A stretch of DNA of 64,000 bases, from assembly GCA_012932295.1 (NCBI GenBank), contig JAAONU010000013.1:41182627-41246626 (forward strand), read 5' to 3'. Both the position numbers and the translations under genes were made by a program. The stretch is from Cyclina sinensis (taxonomy: Eukaryota > Mollusca > Bivalvia > Venerida > Veneridae). This document shows positions 25,424-36,119 of the stretch, one piece after another; position 1 is the first letter of the stretch, and each line of letters begins with the position of its first letter. A model generated the notes under the pieces. The model was not told where the DNA came from. It worked only from the letters and a program-made list of their open reading frames with translations, and ran no database searches.

Positions 25424-26123
25424 ATAAGTATGTGAAGTTGGCTTGTACATTGTACATCGTAGTTCAGCTTGTAATTCGCCAATTAGCTGAATACCCAACT
25501 ACTAGCTTGTAATTCAAATATAATGTATGCTGAAGTATTTGGTCCGAACTACAAGCTGAATACCCAACTACTAGCTTGTAATTCAAATATAACGTATGCT
25601 GGTGTATCTGGGTTGAACTACAAGCTGAATAACCAACTACTAGCTTGTAATTCAAATATTGTGTATGCTGGTGTATTTGGTCCGAACTACAAGCTGAATA
25701 CCCAAATACTAGCTTGTAATTCAAATATTGTATATGCTGGTGTATCTGGGCTGAAATACAAGCTGAATACCCAACTACTAGCTTGTAATTCAAATATAAC
25801 ATATGCTGGTGTATTTGGTCCGAATTACAAGCTGAATACCCATCTACTAGCTTGTAATTCAAATATAACGTATGCTGGTGTATCTGGGTTGAAATACAAG
25901 CTGAATACCCATCTACTGGCTTGTAATTCAAATATAATGTATGCTGGTGTATTTGGTCCGAACTACAAGCTGAATACCCAACTACTAGCTTGTAATTCAA
26001 ATATAACGTATGCTGATGTATCTGGGTTGAACTACAAGCTGAATACCCAACTACTAGCCTGTAATTGGCGAATTACAAGCTGAACTACGATATACAATGT
26101 ACAAGCCAACTTCTCATACTTAT
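25424..26123. mobile_element. 700-bp inverted-repeat element with nine 69-bp units
   Basis: Inverted repeats of about 60 bp close the element. The left end runs from 25424 (ataagtatgtgaagttggc) to the 'gtaattcgccaatta' segment, and the right end is its reverse complement up to 26123 with only a few mismatches. Between them a 69-bp unit repeats; gctgaata starts at 25486, 25555, 25624, 25693, 25762, 25831, 25900, 25969 and 26038. Units alternate between a 'tttggtccgaa' and a 'tctgggttgaa'-like type, so the higher-order period is 138 bp. Each unit holds a small hairpin (acaagct...agcttgt). The architecture resembles non-autonomous elements with tandem cores, such as the oyster pearl elements, but I cannot assign a family. 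No target-site duplication can be resolved in the A-rich flanks. Confidence 0.9.
25523..26083 (+). other. Repeat-derived open frame (23-residue repeats), not a gene
   Basis: Because 69 is divisible by three, the tandem core stays open on both strands: 186 codons on + (repeat like NYKLNTQLLACNSN...) and 178 on - (NYKLVVGYSACSSDQ...). Being open on both strands and limited to the repeat core, these frames are best explained by the repeat and not by selection on a protein. No splice sites or promoter are evident. Confidence 0.75.
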
Positions 26124-27340
26124 AAAAAATGGATTATTGGTGTATAAAAACCTAGGCTGTTGTGTAGAATATAGAATTCATTTCTGAACTTCGTAGAAAT
26201 ATTTGATCCATTTTATATATCTTTTCTTTAAAATCTGTCGCATGCCACTGCTTTGCAACAATATATGTTGTTGTTTTCTTTGCCTTGAGGAAAACTAATA
26301 GATCATCCACAAACCCTGTTCTTTCATGTTTTCTGTGTAATGTCAATGATATTTCAAATGCAAGTAAATTTGAATCCATTATAGTAATGTTCTAATGTTC
26401 TATGCTGGAATGGAATTGTACAATAAGGAATCAGGTTCTTATGGGATCAAAAGAGGAAAAATGCGACCTTCTTCTAGAGAAAAAATGATACATTGAATGA
26501 GTGGAAACTAATCGAAACTTCCTGGTTAGAGATGTTTCTTACTGGTTATCAAAAAGACAGTTGATGTTTAGGTTTGCTATGGCGAAGAACCTTTATCAGT
26601 CCAGACTTGACCTGACTTCTGCTCTGACTAATTGCTTACACAAATGCTCGGCATGAATGACCTTCAAACATTGTGATTTACGTGCAGACAGAAATTGTGA
26701 GATATCATCTTCAGAGAAATAGTGAAAGAACATCTGGTGCCATGCCTCGACATAATCGAATCTAGCTTTCCGTTAGAAAAAAAAAACTGCCCAGATCCTC
26801 ATTAAGAAGATACTTATCTGAAAGCATGATCGAAAGAGAGATTGTGGCGAAACAATTTGTTGCTGCAAAATTACAAATGTTCTTGGTTTCATGATATACC
26901 TTTTCCTTTTTACGTTGTTTGGCCACCCCATTATTTCAAAGATTTGAAGAACAACAAATATGTCTTTTTCGAACTGCTACCTGGGTTTAAGTCTTGGTGA
27001 CCAACAGGTATGTGAAATTTTCTTCTGAGACTTGGTTTGTGCACAGCAGCTAGTGGATGGTCCAGATGATTATTCTCTTGCATTGAAACAATATTATTGT
27101 CATGTTTGATATTTTTGGGTGAGTCTTCTGGTATGTGCGCTTTGGTTTGCTATCTGTTCAATAATATTTGTATTCCTTGATTCAATGTTTTGCAGCAGAT
27201 TAAACGTTTGTTGGTGTATGACTTCCATGATCAGTTTGAGAACAGTATTATATTTCAAATTCTGCAGCACTAATTGCAAGGAAAGAAGCAACACAACCGC
27301 AGTGAAAACGGACTGACGATAGCTGAAGACGAAAACATGC
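26124..27340. other. Intergenic, nothing recognised
   Basis: AT-rich sequence between two repeat features. Short ORFs only. Confidence 0.45.
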
Positions 27341-27344
27341 ACGA

Positions 27345-27485
27345 AGACTACGATGCATTTTACTATATATTTTTCGTTACATTAACGACATATTTTACGA
27401 TGAATTTACGATACATTTCACGATGTACATACGATATATTTTACGATGCGTTTATGGTACGTTTTATGATTCTTTTCACGAAAAA
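27345..27485. repeat. ACGAT repeat, about 11-12-bp spacing
   Basis: ACGAT recurs at 11 or 12 bp intervals through 'ttttacgatgaatttacgatacatttcacgatg...' with T/A-rich spacers, at least five regular copies plus degenerate ones. The spacing is close to one helical turn. No ORF of interest crosses it except low-complexity frames. Confidence 0.6.
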
Positions 27486-28325
27486 ATAATCCACGTGTCC
27501 AAAACAGTAATCATCATTCTGCTAACGATGACAAGAGACAAAAGACAAAAAGGATAACACACAAGAAGACAAATATACAAACATGAAACAATGTTGCAAA
27601 TTCAAAATATTAGTATGCAATATTTATATGGATATGGCCAGTTATAATGAATAGGAATATTTCATTTGGTATGCTGTATGTTATGGTAAGTTGAGTTAAA
27701 AAAGCATTGCAAATTATTTGAACAGTTGAAAATAGGGATGTTCGCGATTACTGAGTAAAGTATACTCGAATGATTTTAACAGGGCATTCCAATAGGTAAT
27801 ACAAGCAAGTTTGGCATTTACTGCTTATGTTGCTTGATTTTAAAGTCATTGGATTATTCAAGGCAATTTTAATGTATCCTGATGACATGCTAAAGTAATT
27901 CATTCACAGCCCTAAACATGAAATGAAAACAAACGAAATCTTTGCAGAAATAGTGTAATCTAAGTTTATGTTTTCTAGACAAATGATACTTTTGGAATGC
28001 CACTATATCAAATTCAACTTACTACGGTGGAGCTTTGTTATGTAAAACGGATCTCGTTTACTCCAAGAAGAGATGAAGATGTTTTTTTTTTCAATTGATG
28101 CGCCAGTGATTAAAGACTTACTGCATAGTTACGTAAAAATAATCATAAGTCAGCATTATATGCCGTTACAGTTCGGGAATAGCTTTAAAGTCAGAACACA
28201 AAATAAAAGCACGCTGGACGCCATGATTGCTGTCCGATGGAGAGGACGTACCACTAAAGTATCATTCTGTTCTGGATATATAAGTTTTTATATAGTATAG
28301 AGTGTTGTAAATATATCGTTTCCTT
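27486..28325. other. Intergenic, nothing recognised
   Basis: AT-rich sequence without recognisable content. The 75-codon ORF at 28073-28300 has no domain. Confidence 0.45.
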
Positions 28326-28335
28326 CGTAAAATGT

Positions 28336-28567
28336 TTCGGAGCAGATGTGGTCGAGTGGTAACGCTATGGATTGGTAAACCAGGGGTCCCGACTTCAATC
28401 CCCCGCTCCCCCACTAACATTACTAATAGTCTCAGGGGTGTCTCTGGAATGGGATGTTTTCTGTATCTTGCACTACCCCCTCAACATAAAATAACTAATC
28501 TCTTCAGGTGGCGTCGGTCATATGGGCAACCGGTACCGACTATAAATCAGCCCAAATAGATAGATAG
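28336..28567 (+). mobile_element. tRNA-derived SINE, family B, complete copy
   Basis: The head has an A-box region 'gtggtcgagtggtaacgc', a middle 'ggattggtaaaccaggggtc' and a B box 'gacttcaatccccc'. The body ends with 'accggtaccgac', 'cagcccaaata' and a short GATA-repeat tail (gatagatag). A 9-bp direct repeat, GTAAAATGT, flanks the element at 28327-28335 and 28568-28576, as expected for a target-site duplication. The tail matches the copy near 22650. The 75-codon ORF over it is incidental. Confidence 0.85.
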
Positions 28568-28576
28568 GTAAAATGT

Positions 28577-30425
28577 GAAAAAGACTTACTTTTGCACAAA
28601 CGGGTTGATGTTAATTTGGCCAGTTGTTTTAAGAAACAGGAGAGTCAAACAATAACAAGCAAACACATATAATAAAACAGTTACAAAATCTGTATTTGCC
28701 ATCCTTTGCCAGTGAACCCAGTGCAAAGGTTTGTGTTTAAGTAGGTCAATACGAGACTACAACATTGCTACATATATACAGACGTTTGTATGACTGTTTG
28801 AAGTACTAAGATTTAGCATGATGGTTTAGAATTTCAAAAAAAGTACACGTAAAACCTGTATTGGCAGTGTGGTACATTTAACTCAGTTTAAATACAATGT
28901 ACTTGCTTTTAACATTAGGGTTAATCACTACCAGAGAGCCAAAGATGCATAGAAATCATGAAAACCTATCAGTTTGATTGATGTGAAAATTCACGAAGGT
29001 CCAAGCTGTCACAATATGTCTGAAAACACTCGCAAGATTTCAAGATCAAACATTATCTTTATGTTATGTTTGATTTTTCATCATCGGTAGTCACAAATGT
29101 TGCAAGGAACGTGCCTCTTAGTTAGCTTGCACGTTTTCCACATTTTGTAAAGAAATATGTCCCCTTCTTTCTTGTTAAAAAATGTACAATGCTATTTTTT
29201 TATATTTTCTATATGATATAAATCATGAGATATTCCTTCATTCTATACCACCCGGTTGCTATCTTCATCTGTTTTACTGTTCTGCTGCGGCCATGGTTAC
29301 CACTAGATTTGAATGTTACATATTTTTGCATTGGTACTTTCTGGGGCAATCTAAATGCACATAGTTCTGAATCAAGAAATCTGGTATGAAAAGATAGGCA
29401 TGGCTTGACCATACTTGAAAAATAGCAAGACAGTATGACCAGGTAAATCAGCAGAATCTGCTCTTCCCGGCTGTCGTGTTTTTAAGATTAACAAATCGCG
29501 CAATTTTATATAATATTATCCAAATCACAAAAGAAAAATATAAAGACAGAATAATAAATTGCCTGTAATAAGAATGTGCACAATGCCTGTCTGAGCTTTG
29601 CTTGAAGCTAGCAAAGGAGTCGAACAGCCATCGAGTCTAAGCGTGTGACTACAGTCAACAGAAACATTGCAAAATGGTCACAAAGATTAAAAAAATACTT
29701 TGTTGCAAAGTGAAACAAGAAACTGTGCCAGAGTATATCTATCCGAGCTCATTAATCGTCGGTACCGGTTTTCAGTTTGACCGCCTCCACCAGAGTGGCA
29801 GACACCATTTCCACACAGAAATTCAGCGACCAACTACAACTCAAACTGTGACCGCCTCACTGGCAATCTCAATACACCAACCTGAAAAGAGAAGTACAGC
29901 TGTTCTTCCTGAATTGGAGACAAACTACACGTATAACATAAACATACATTTCAGACTAAACAGTTCTCTTGAAACATGAGCTGCAATAAAAAAAATTGCC
30001 TCTAAGCACAGTGGCCGATGCAAATTCTATGAAATAGACAAGTCGCCCGAACTTTAATGTCCAATCATGTAGTCTTAACACCGCATGCCTCTTGTTCGTC
30101 TGGTATGACACACCTAAATTAGATAGGTTTAACTTCCGCACTCAGCGACCTGCTTGTGAACTACAGCTAAAACCAGTAACCAGCCTTCATTGGTTTCGAA
30201 TTTCAAACCCCTGCTTCATACTGAATGAATTTCAGTATTGTTCACTGATGGAAACAAAAAGAAACCTCATGCTGACCACTCTTAACACCAATATTTTCAT
30301 GTGTTAATTAACTTACACTTCAACCATTCACATATTAATTGATCCTACACTAGCATTAATAATTTCTACATAGACAATTCGAATACATATATGGCATCGC
30401 CAAACCGTGCAATTTGAATCCATAG
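28577..30425. other. Intergenic, one unexplained ORF
   Basis: The ORF at 29674-29979 (101 codons, +) lies in a patch somewhat richer in C than its neighbours (29590-30240). Its product is Thr/His-rich with no recognisable domain or signal peptide. I see no linked exon and regard it as unsupported. The rest is AT-rich and featureless. Confidence 0.35.
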
Positions 30426-30429
30426 TATG

Positions 30430-31440
30430 TGTGTGAAGTTAGCTCAGTAAACGACATTCGTCCCTAGAGGTCCGAGTTATCAAAGCATTAAATTTTGAAT
30501 GTTGTGCTAGCACGACATTCGTCATTCGAATTTGGAATCTCTTGAATCTTGTTTAGCTTAAACTCATTTATTTTACATCGATTGGGAAGCAAGTTCTTAA
30601 AACTTATATTAATCCCTCTCGATGACTGCTTCATGGGTTCGAATCAGTACTCGCGCCGAAAGTGAGGAATGTGGAACGTTACTGGAGACTCTCAGCCATG
30701 GTTGGATTCGAACCAGCAATTTTCGGATCGGGAGTCCGGCGCTCTAACCCCTCGACCACTGTTCCTCGTCTTGTTCTTGAATCTTGTATGGTGTGCTAGC
30801 AGAACAAGTTTAACCGTTTGTGTTAAATATTTGAATTTGGAATCACTTGAATTTTCAATGTTGTACTAGCATTCGATGTTCGACATTCGAATTTGTATTT
30901 ATTTGTATTTGAGTGTTTAGCTAGCACGACATTTAACATGCGAAGTTGGGGTCACTTGAATCTAAAATGGTGTGCTAGCACAACATTCGACATTCAACAA
31001 TAGAAGTCGTTTTGACTGAATGCTGTGCTAGCACAACATTCGACATTCAACAATAGAAGTTGTTTTGATTGAATGTTGTCCTAGCACGAAATTCGACATT
31101 CAACAATAGAAGTCGTTTTGATTGAATGTTGTGCTAGCACGACATTCGACATTCAACAACAGAAGTCGTTTTGATTGAATGGTGTGCTAGCACAACATTC
31201 GACATTCAACAACAGAAGTCTGTTTGATTTAATGTTGTGCTAGCACGACATTCGAATAATTTGGATGTTTTGTGTTACACGACATTCAACGCTGACATTC
31301 GAATTCGGAATCACCATAGTTTTGAATATCTGACATTCGACATTTGATATGTTGTGCATTTGTATTTGAATTTTGTGCTTTCATGACATTCGACATTCGA
31401 ATTTGGAATCACTTGAATTTTAAATGTTGAACTACCATGA
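30430..31440. repeat. Palindromic GCTAGC repeat array, left block
   Basis: A near-palindrome centred on GTGCTAGCAC, with arms GAATGTT on the left and GACATTC on the right, recurs throughout. Copies are irregular from 30480 to 30960, then a regular 53-bp tandem follows. GTGCTAG (or variant) starts at 30972, 31025, 31078, 31131, 31184 and 31237, with spacers such as 'gacattcaacaatagaagtc'. Degenerate copies continue to about 31440. Each unit could fold into a hairpin. No ORF is involved. Confidence 0.9.
30690..30772 (-). mobile_element. tRNA-like sequence (SINE head or tRNA relic)
   Basis: On the minus strand 'ggtcgaggggttagagc' resembles a D-arm/A box, 'cggactcccgatccg' can form a 4-bp anticodon-like stem with a 7-base loop (CCC in the anticodon position), and 'ctggttcgaatccaacc' is a good T-arm/B box. 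The would-be acceptor ends do not pair and one T-stem pair is mismatched, so it is not an intact tRNA gene. It interrupts the GCTAGC repeat block. Confidence 0.55.
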
Positions 31441-31696
31441 AATTAATTATTTGAACTTCGAGTTCAGAGATGAGTGAGCTTGGATTAATCTCTAGGGTAC
31501 TTTGCAAGAATCGTTAGTTGTTTTCAAGTACATTTGAGATCTCAATGCTATTTTCATCTGAGTGGTGCGCTCTCCTTGGCTTTTGTAGCAACTAGGTTGT
31601 TTATCACTTTAAACAAGGTGGTCGTTCTGCCAGTAGGACTTACATATTGTAATGAAAAGAAATTTTAAAAAAAAGAACTGTCACTGTAAGATGACA
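31441..31696. repeat. Left copy of a direct duplication (part 1)
   Basis: From about 31549 'gctattttcatctgagtgg' followed by 'ccttggctttt' matches the sequence starting at 34858 with scattered differences. The match resumes after the inserted element at 31697-32393. This dates the duplication before that insertion. Confidence 0.7.
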
Positions 31697-32393
31697 ATGC
31701 CCCCGAAGTGGTGCTATGACTTTGAGATTAGGGCCAGTCATTCCAAGGGTCGAGGTCTTATAAATATAAGTCATTGGGATGGTCTTGTCCAAAGGGTTGT
31801 TATTTCCAACTATGAAGTAAATCGACTTACTAATAAGGAAGTTATGGGCAATGTTAAATATTTTGGACAATTTGATCTTCAAGGTAATGGTCATTCATGG
31901 GTCAAGGTCTGATAAATATAGAACAATGGGAAGGTATTGTCCAAAGTGTTGTTGTGTCAAAGTATGAAGTAAATCCAGTTACTAATAAAGAAGTTATGGT
32001 CAATGTTACAGTTTTTGGACAATCGGATCTTCAATGTGAAGGTAATTCAGGGGTCAAGGTCAAATAAATGCATGGTCAGTCGGAAGGACTTGTCAAAAAG
32101 GGTGTTGTGTCCAAATATGACATGAATCCATTTACTAATAAGGAAGTTATGGTCAATGTTAAAGTTTTTGGGAAATAGGATCTTCAAGGTAAAGGTCATT
32201 CAGGGGTCAAGGTCAAATAAATATAGGTCAGTGGGAAGGTCTTGTCCAAAGGGGTAACGTAGTCCAAGTATGAAGTAAATCCAATTACTAATAAGGAAGT
32301 TGTGGCCAATGTTAAGTTTTCGGACGGACTGACGGATGGGTGTGGAAGGACGGACGGACAGTTCAGAAACTATATGCCTCACTTCGGGGGCAT
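31697..32393. mobile_element. ~697-bp TIR element with ~152-bp tandem core
   Basis: The ends are inverted repeats: ATGCCCCCGAAGTG at 31697-31710 and CACTTCGGGGGCAT at 32380-32393, with partial pairing further inward. Inside, a ~152-bp unit repeats about four times (tactaata at 31828, 31980, 32133 and 32286; each unit has 'gaagttatggtcaatgtt' and 'ggatcttcaa'). A GGAC-rich stretch (ggacggacggac) lies just before the right end. No transposase is encoded, so it is non-autonomous. It sits inside one copy of a duplicated segment whose other copy (34970-35030) lacks it. Short ORFs inside it are incidental. Confidence 0.8.
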
Positions 32394-33000
32394 AAAAATA
32401 AAAAAATGTAGTGTATTGTGCCACAGTTTAAAGAGAATGTTCTCCAACTGTTTTATCTAAAGAGCAACACAAAAGATTGAATATTACTCAGATAACTATA
32501 GCATACATTGTTCTGTATAGAAGTACTACAACGTTCTGTACTTTGTACTCTTTTGCTTTTGTTCATCATAATGTATACAAATGCTACGCTTCTCCATTTC
32601 AAAAGTACCGTTTGCAAATAGCCAACAACAAATACTTTGTTCTGTTTTTCTTTTATGTGCAAATTTCTGTGGAGGTTAAACAATATATATGTTATAAAAT
32701 AAGTAAAGTGTCTCATGTTAAGTTCACAAAAATATTCCTTATCTATTCAAAGTTAATCATGATAAAATCATAGCTCTTTTAAAGAGTTATGAAAATTAAA
32801 AAAAAACAATACCAAAACGCATAACAAGGTGCTGATATGCTTTATGGCTGTTGCAGTAGACAATATGTGTAAGAAAAGAACATTTAATGAATAAATGCAT
32901 TATATCGATCCCACCTCAGATTTCGTCAGTGCATTTAAATGAAACAAATCAAGGAAAGGTACAGTCAAACAAACCTAACAAGAGCCATGTTGACATGGCC
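32394..33000. repeat. Left copy of the direct duplication (part 2) and spacer
   Basis: 'attgtgccacagtttaaagag' and 'gattgaatattactcagat' at 32415-32500 match 'actgtgccacaatttaaagag' and 'gattgaatattactcagat' at 35012-35102. Similarity fades after about 32620. The rest, to 33000, is featureless except for a 14-bp palindrome ccatgttgacatgg next to the following element. Confidence 0.65.
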
Positions 33001-33688
33001 ATCACCCGCCGAATGTGTTTGTTTGTTAGAAAAAGTATGTATTGGAGAGGAAAATAATTCATTTTTAAAACGTTTTTATGGTAATGAAGACTAGGTGATT
33101 GATGTGATTATAGATGTGAAACCAAATTCACCAAATTTTATGTTATTGTCCGAACAAAAATTAAGCATGAAAAATAACAAAGGGAGACAACTTAAATATT
33201 ATGAAAGGTAGAATAATCGTTCTTATTCTCTGCACTCTTTCTAAATGAGATATATCCACCTATGATGTTTCAAGTTGATATCTCAAAAACTTTTCCAGTT
33301 ATGCTCTGGACAAAAATTAAGCATGAAAAATAACAAAGAAACAATAACTCAAAAATAATGAAGGGCAGAGTTATCATTCTTGTGCACTGCACTCCACCTA
33401 TGAATTTTCAAGTTGATAATTATCTCAAATATTTTTCGAGTTATGCTCCGGACAAAAATTATGCATGAAAAATAACGGGGAAATAACTAAAAAATATGAG
33501 AGGTAGAGTTATTATTCATGTGCACTGCATTCCTGATCGGTGAGACCTATCCACCTATGAATTTTTAGTTGATATCTCAAATACTTTTTGAGTTATGGTC
33601 CAGACAAAAATACAAAAACGTGGGACGAAAGGACGCATGGACGGACGGAGACTATTACCATATCCCGCGCGCCGTTTCGGCGGGGGAT
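33001..33688. mobile_element. ~688-bp TIR element, second family
   Basis: The left end ATCACCCGCCGAA and the reverse complement of the right end (ATCCCCCGCCGAA) are short inverted repeats. Internally a ~150-bp unit repeats three to four times; 'acaaaaatt' with 'gcatgaaaaataac' is found near 33152, 33310 and 33452, and a diverged start lies near 33603. 'gttgatatctcaa' and 'gtgcactgca' recur. A GGAC-rich stretch precedes the right end, as in the element at 31697-32393, so the two share one architecture although their sequences differ. Non-autonomous, no coding capacity. Confidence 0.75.
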
Positions 33689-33779
33689 AATAAAAATGTT
33701 TTTGAAAGCTTATAATTAAAATTCATCCTAGAAAGTTGTAAATTAAATTTCAGTTCGGTACTCCATTTATTCTACGTAA

Positions 33780-34565
33780 GACTCATTATAGTATAACATT
33801 CAAAATTCAAGTGATTCGAAATCTGAATGCCAAAAGTCAGCTCTTGCTAGTAGAATATTCAAAGACAAACGTTTAATATTCTATTCTTGAATGTCATGCT
33901 AGCACAAGATTCAAATGCAAATGCCGAAAAGTCTAATGTCAAATGTCGTGCTAGCACAACATTCAAAATCCAATAATTTCAAAATTCAAATGTCGAATTG
34001 TGCGCAAGCCCAATTATTAAAAATCTGGTAGATTCCAAATTGGAATGTCGAATGTCCTGCTAGTACAATTTTTAAATACAAACGATTTAATTTTAAAACA
34101 CAATTGTCGAATTTCATGCTTTCGAAATGCAAGTTATTTCAAATTCAGATGTCGTGCAAGCACAGCAATCAAACAAAAATGTCGACTGTTGCGCTACATT
34201 GCAACATTAAAACTTCAAGTGATTCTAAATCGGGATGTCGAATGTTGGGCTAGCAGAACATTCAGATACAAAAGAATAAAGATTCTAATGCCGAATGTCA
34301 TGTGTTGAATTTACGCCATACATTTCGAATATTTTTTCTATTGTTTCAAATTTAAATGTTGAACTAGCATGACATTTGAATTTTAAAACCATTTGTATGT
34401 GGTGGCATGATATTTACTTTCAAATTTGAAACTTACTTAATTTTGAATGTTATGTTAGCACGACATTCGGCATTCGTATGCTTATCATTTGTATTTGAAT
34501 GTTGTGCAAGCACGACATTCGACATTCAAATTTAGAATCATTAAATATGAAAGATTTACTAGCAC
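33780..34565. repeat. Palindromic GCTAGC repeat array, right block
   Basis: Same repeat family as 30430-31440, more diverged. From 33780 to about 34320 units read mainly in the opposite orientation ('gattcgaaatctgaatg', 'tgtcgtgctagcacaacattc'). From about 34330 to 34565 they read as in the left block ('cacgacattcgacattc'). The block is therefore itself an imperfect large inverted repeat with a turn near 34320. GCTAGC or variants lie near 33899, 33948, 34062, 34248 and 34365. Confidence 0.8.
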
Positions 34566-34569
34566 AAAT

Positions 34570-34800
34570 AAAATTATTAACCCATTAATGCATAGCGTCT
34601 ACAAAAGTTGACAAAAACAAACAGTGCGGACCCGGAACAGACGCCGCATAACAGGGTCTACTCTGTTTGCAGAAAGGACTTTCTTCCCTAAACAGAATAA
34701 TAATGAAATTTTATATCAGAAAGCATTTTAATTGAAAATGGACATGTCCCTCCAATAAGGATGACACTAATCCATTAGAAATATCTGGGCTTAAACGACG
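34570..34800. mobile_element. Probable small hairpin element
   Basis: The segment interrupts the right copy of the duplicated region and has no counterpart in the left copy. It contains an imperfect inverted repeat, 'aacagtgcggaccc' (about 34619) with 'gggtctactctgtt' (about 34655). This fits a small non-autonomous insertion, but the exact boundaries are not visible. Confidence 0.4.
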
Positions 34801-34849
34801 CCTACATAAAGAAATAAGAAGAACTGCATGTATTCTAGTGAAGTTTAAT

Positions 34850-35220
34850 TCATGCTGCTATTTTCATCTGAGTGGCGTGCTTTCCTTGGCTTTTCTAGTC
34901 ACATAGCTGTTTGATCTTAATATACAAGCTGAAAATTGGTACACACGATTTCGCTAGCAGATCATATAAATTGTAACACAAAAATTAGAAAACAGATTAA
35001 AAATTGGTACACTGTGCCACAATTTAAAGAGAGATTTTTTCGAAAGGTTTTAACACCAAATCCATGTGAGTAGTAGGACAACAGATTGAATATTACTCAG
35101 ATTATCGCATCAAATTGTGACTATTACGTTCGGAACTTCGAACACTGGCTTTTCTCTTATCAATACGTACATAAATTCTAAACAGTAAAGCTCCTCCATT
35201 AGGAACAGACAAGTTTCTCA
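34850..35220. repeat. Right copy of the direct duplication
   Basis: Aligns with 31549-31690 and then directly with 32410-32620, skipping the TIR element of the left copy. Shared words include 'gctattttcatctgagtgg', 'ccttggctttt', 'tttaaagag' and 'gattgaatattactcagat'. The offset is about 3.3 kb before the insertion point. The copies are diverged, so the duplication is old. Confidence 0.75.
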
Positions 35221-36115
35221 TATTAGTTATGTATAATTTCTGCTTTTTATAAAACTAACCTTATGTACAGTATTCGGTTATATCATTTTAGCTGTAGTGT
35301 TGATAAAAAAATAAAACTTTCAGCATAAAGAATAATTTCCAAATAAATGAGTCCACGTTGTGGTTATATTTGTATGTGTGTTTAACAATGAACTGATTAC
35401 ATATGAAATTATAAATTATAATGAGTTATTTCCCCCATCCACTGATATTTTGTAGAATTGCAAGAATGTAGTAGAAGAACATAACTAATACCTAAATGCC
35501 TTATAACTTATTTCTGTTTAGAAATATCAGATAGACTACTATTTACAACCATCTAAAGTTTTGTTTACTTTAAAAACATACAAATTAACAAGTTTGTGAT
35601 TTGTCGCCGCCAGTTACGGCACGCTTTTTGAAATAAACACAAATGTTACATGATAATCCATTGTTTGGGCACAGGCAACATATTTTGATTTCAATTTGCA
35701 AACTGTCAACCAATTAACACAAATCGTTATGCAATTACCGTAAAGCAATCTAGAGAGTCGTTATTTAATGTCGCAAAAGCAATTACCGTTATTGCAGGAC
35801 TTTTTTCTGTTTTAATTGAGTCCGTTTGTTCTCTTAACACTATCCGATTGCTTATATGAACATCTTTTGTACCTTTCTCTTTCGTACGTAGCTATCATTG
35901 AAGCACAAACAGTTGTACCATGGCAGAACGGTAATGGAAGTATCAGTGAGGACTACTCGTCTAAACAGACTCGATTTCCATTGTCAGCTGATAGTAATAA
36001 ATTTGGGTTTACATTTCGTTCATCTCAAAGTCAGATCATTTTTAAGGCAAAAATAAATTAATCAGAAAGAAGGCAGATCGCTCTAAAACAAAATCTTTTG
36101 TGATATCAATAACAT
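35221..36115. other. Intergenic, nothing recognised
   Basis: AT-rich sequence. The 81-codon ORF at 35816-36061 has no recognisable domain, and its position just upstream of the LINE remnant is the only context. Confidence 0.4.
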
Positions 36116-36119
36116 AAAC

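Noticed and set aside
25464..26083. Repetitive proteins of 178 and 186 residues encoded on opposite strands
   Set aside because: Both frames exist only because the 69-bp tandem unit is a multiple of three and lacks stops. They end at the repeat borders and have no gene context.
29674..29979. 101-codon ORF as a small gene
   Set aside because: Thr/His-rich product without domain, signal or neighbouring exon. Slightly C-rich composition alone is not enough.
30690..30772. Functional tRNA-Gly(CCC) gene
   Set aside because: A- and B-box-like parts are present, but the acceptor ends do not pair and a T-stem mismatch is present. A SINE head or tRNA relic is more likely.
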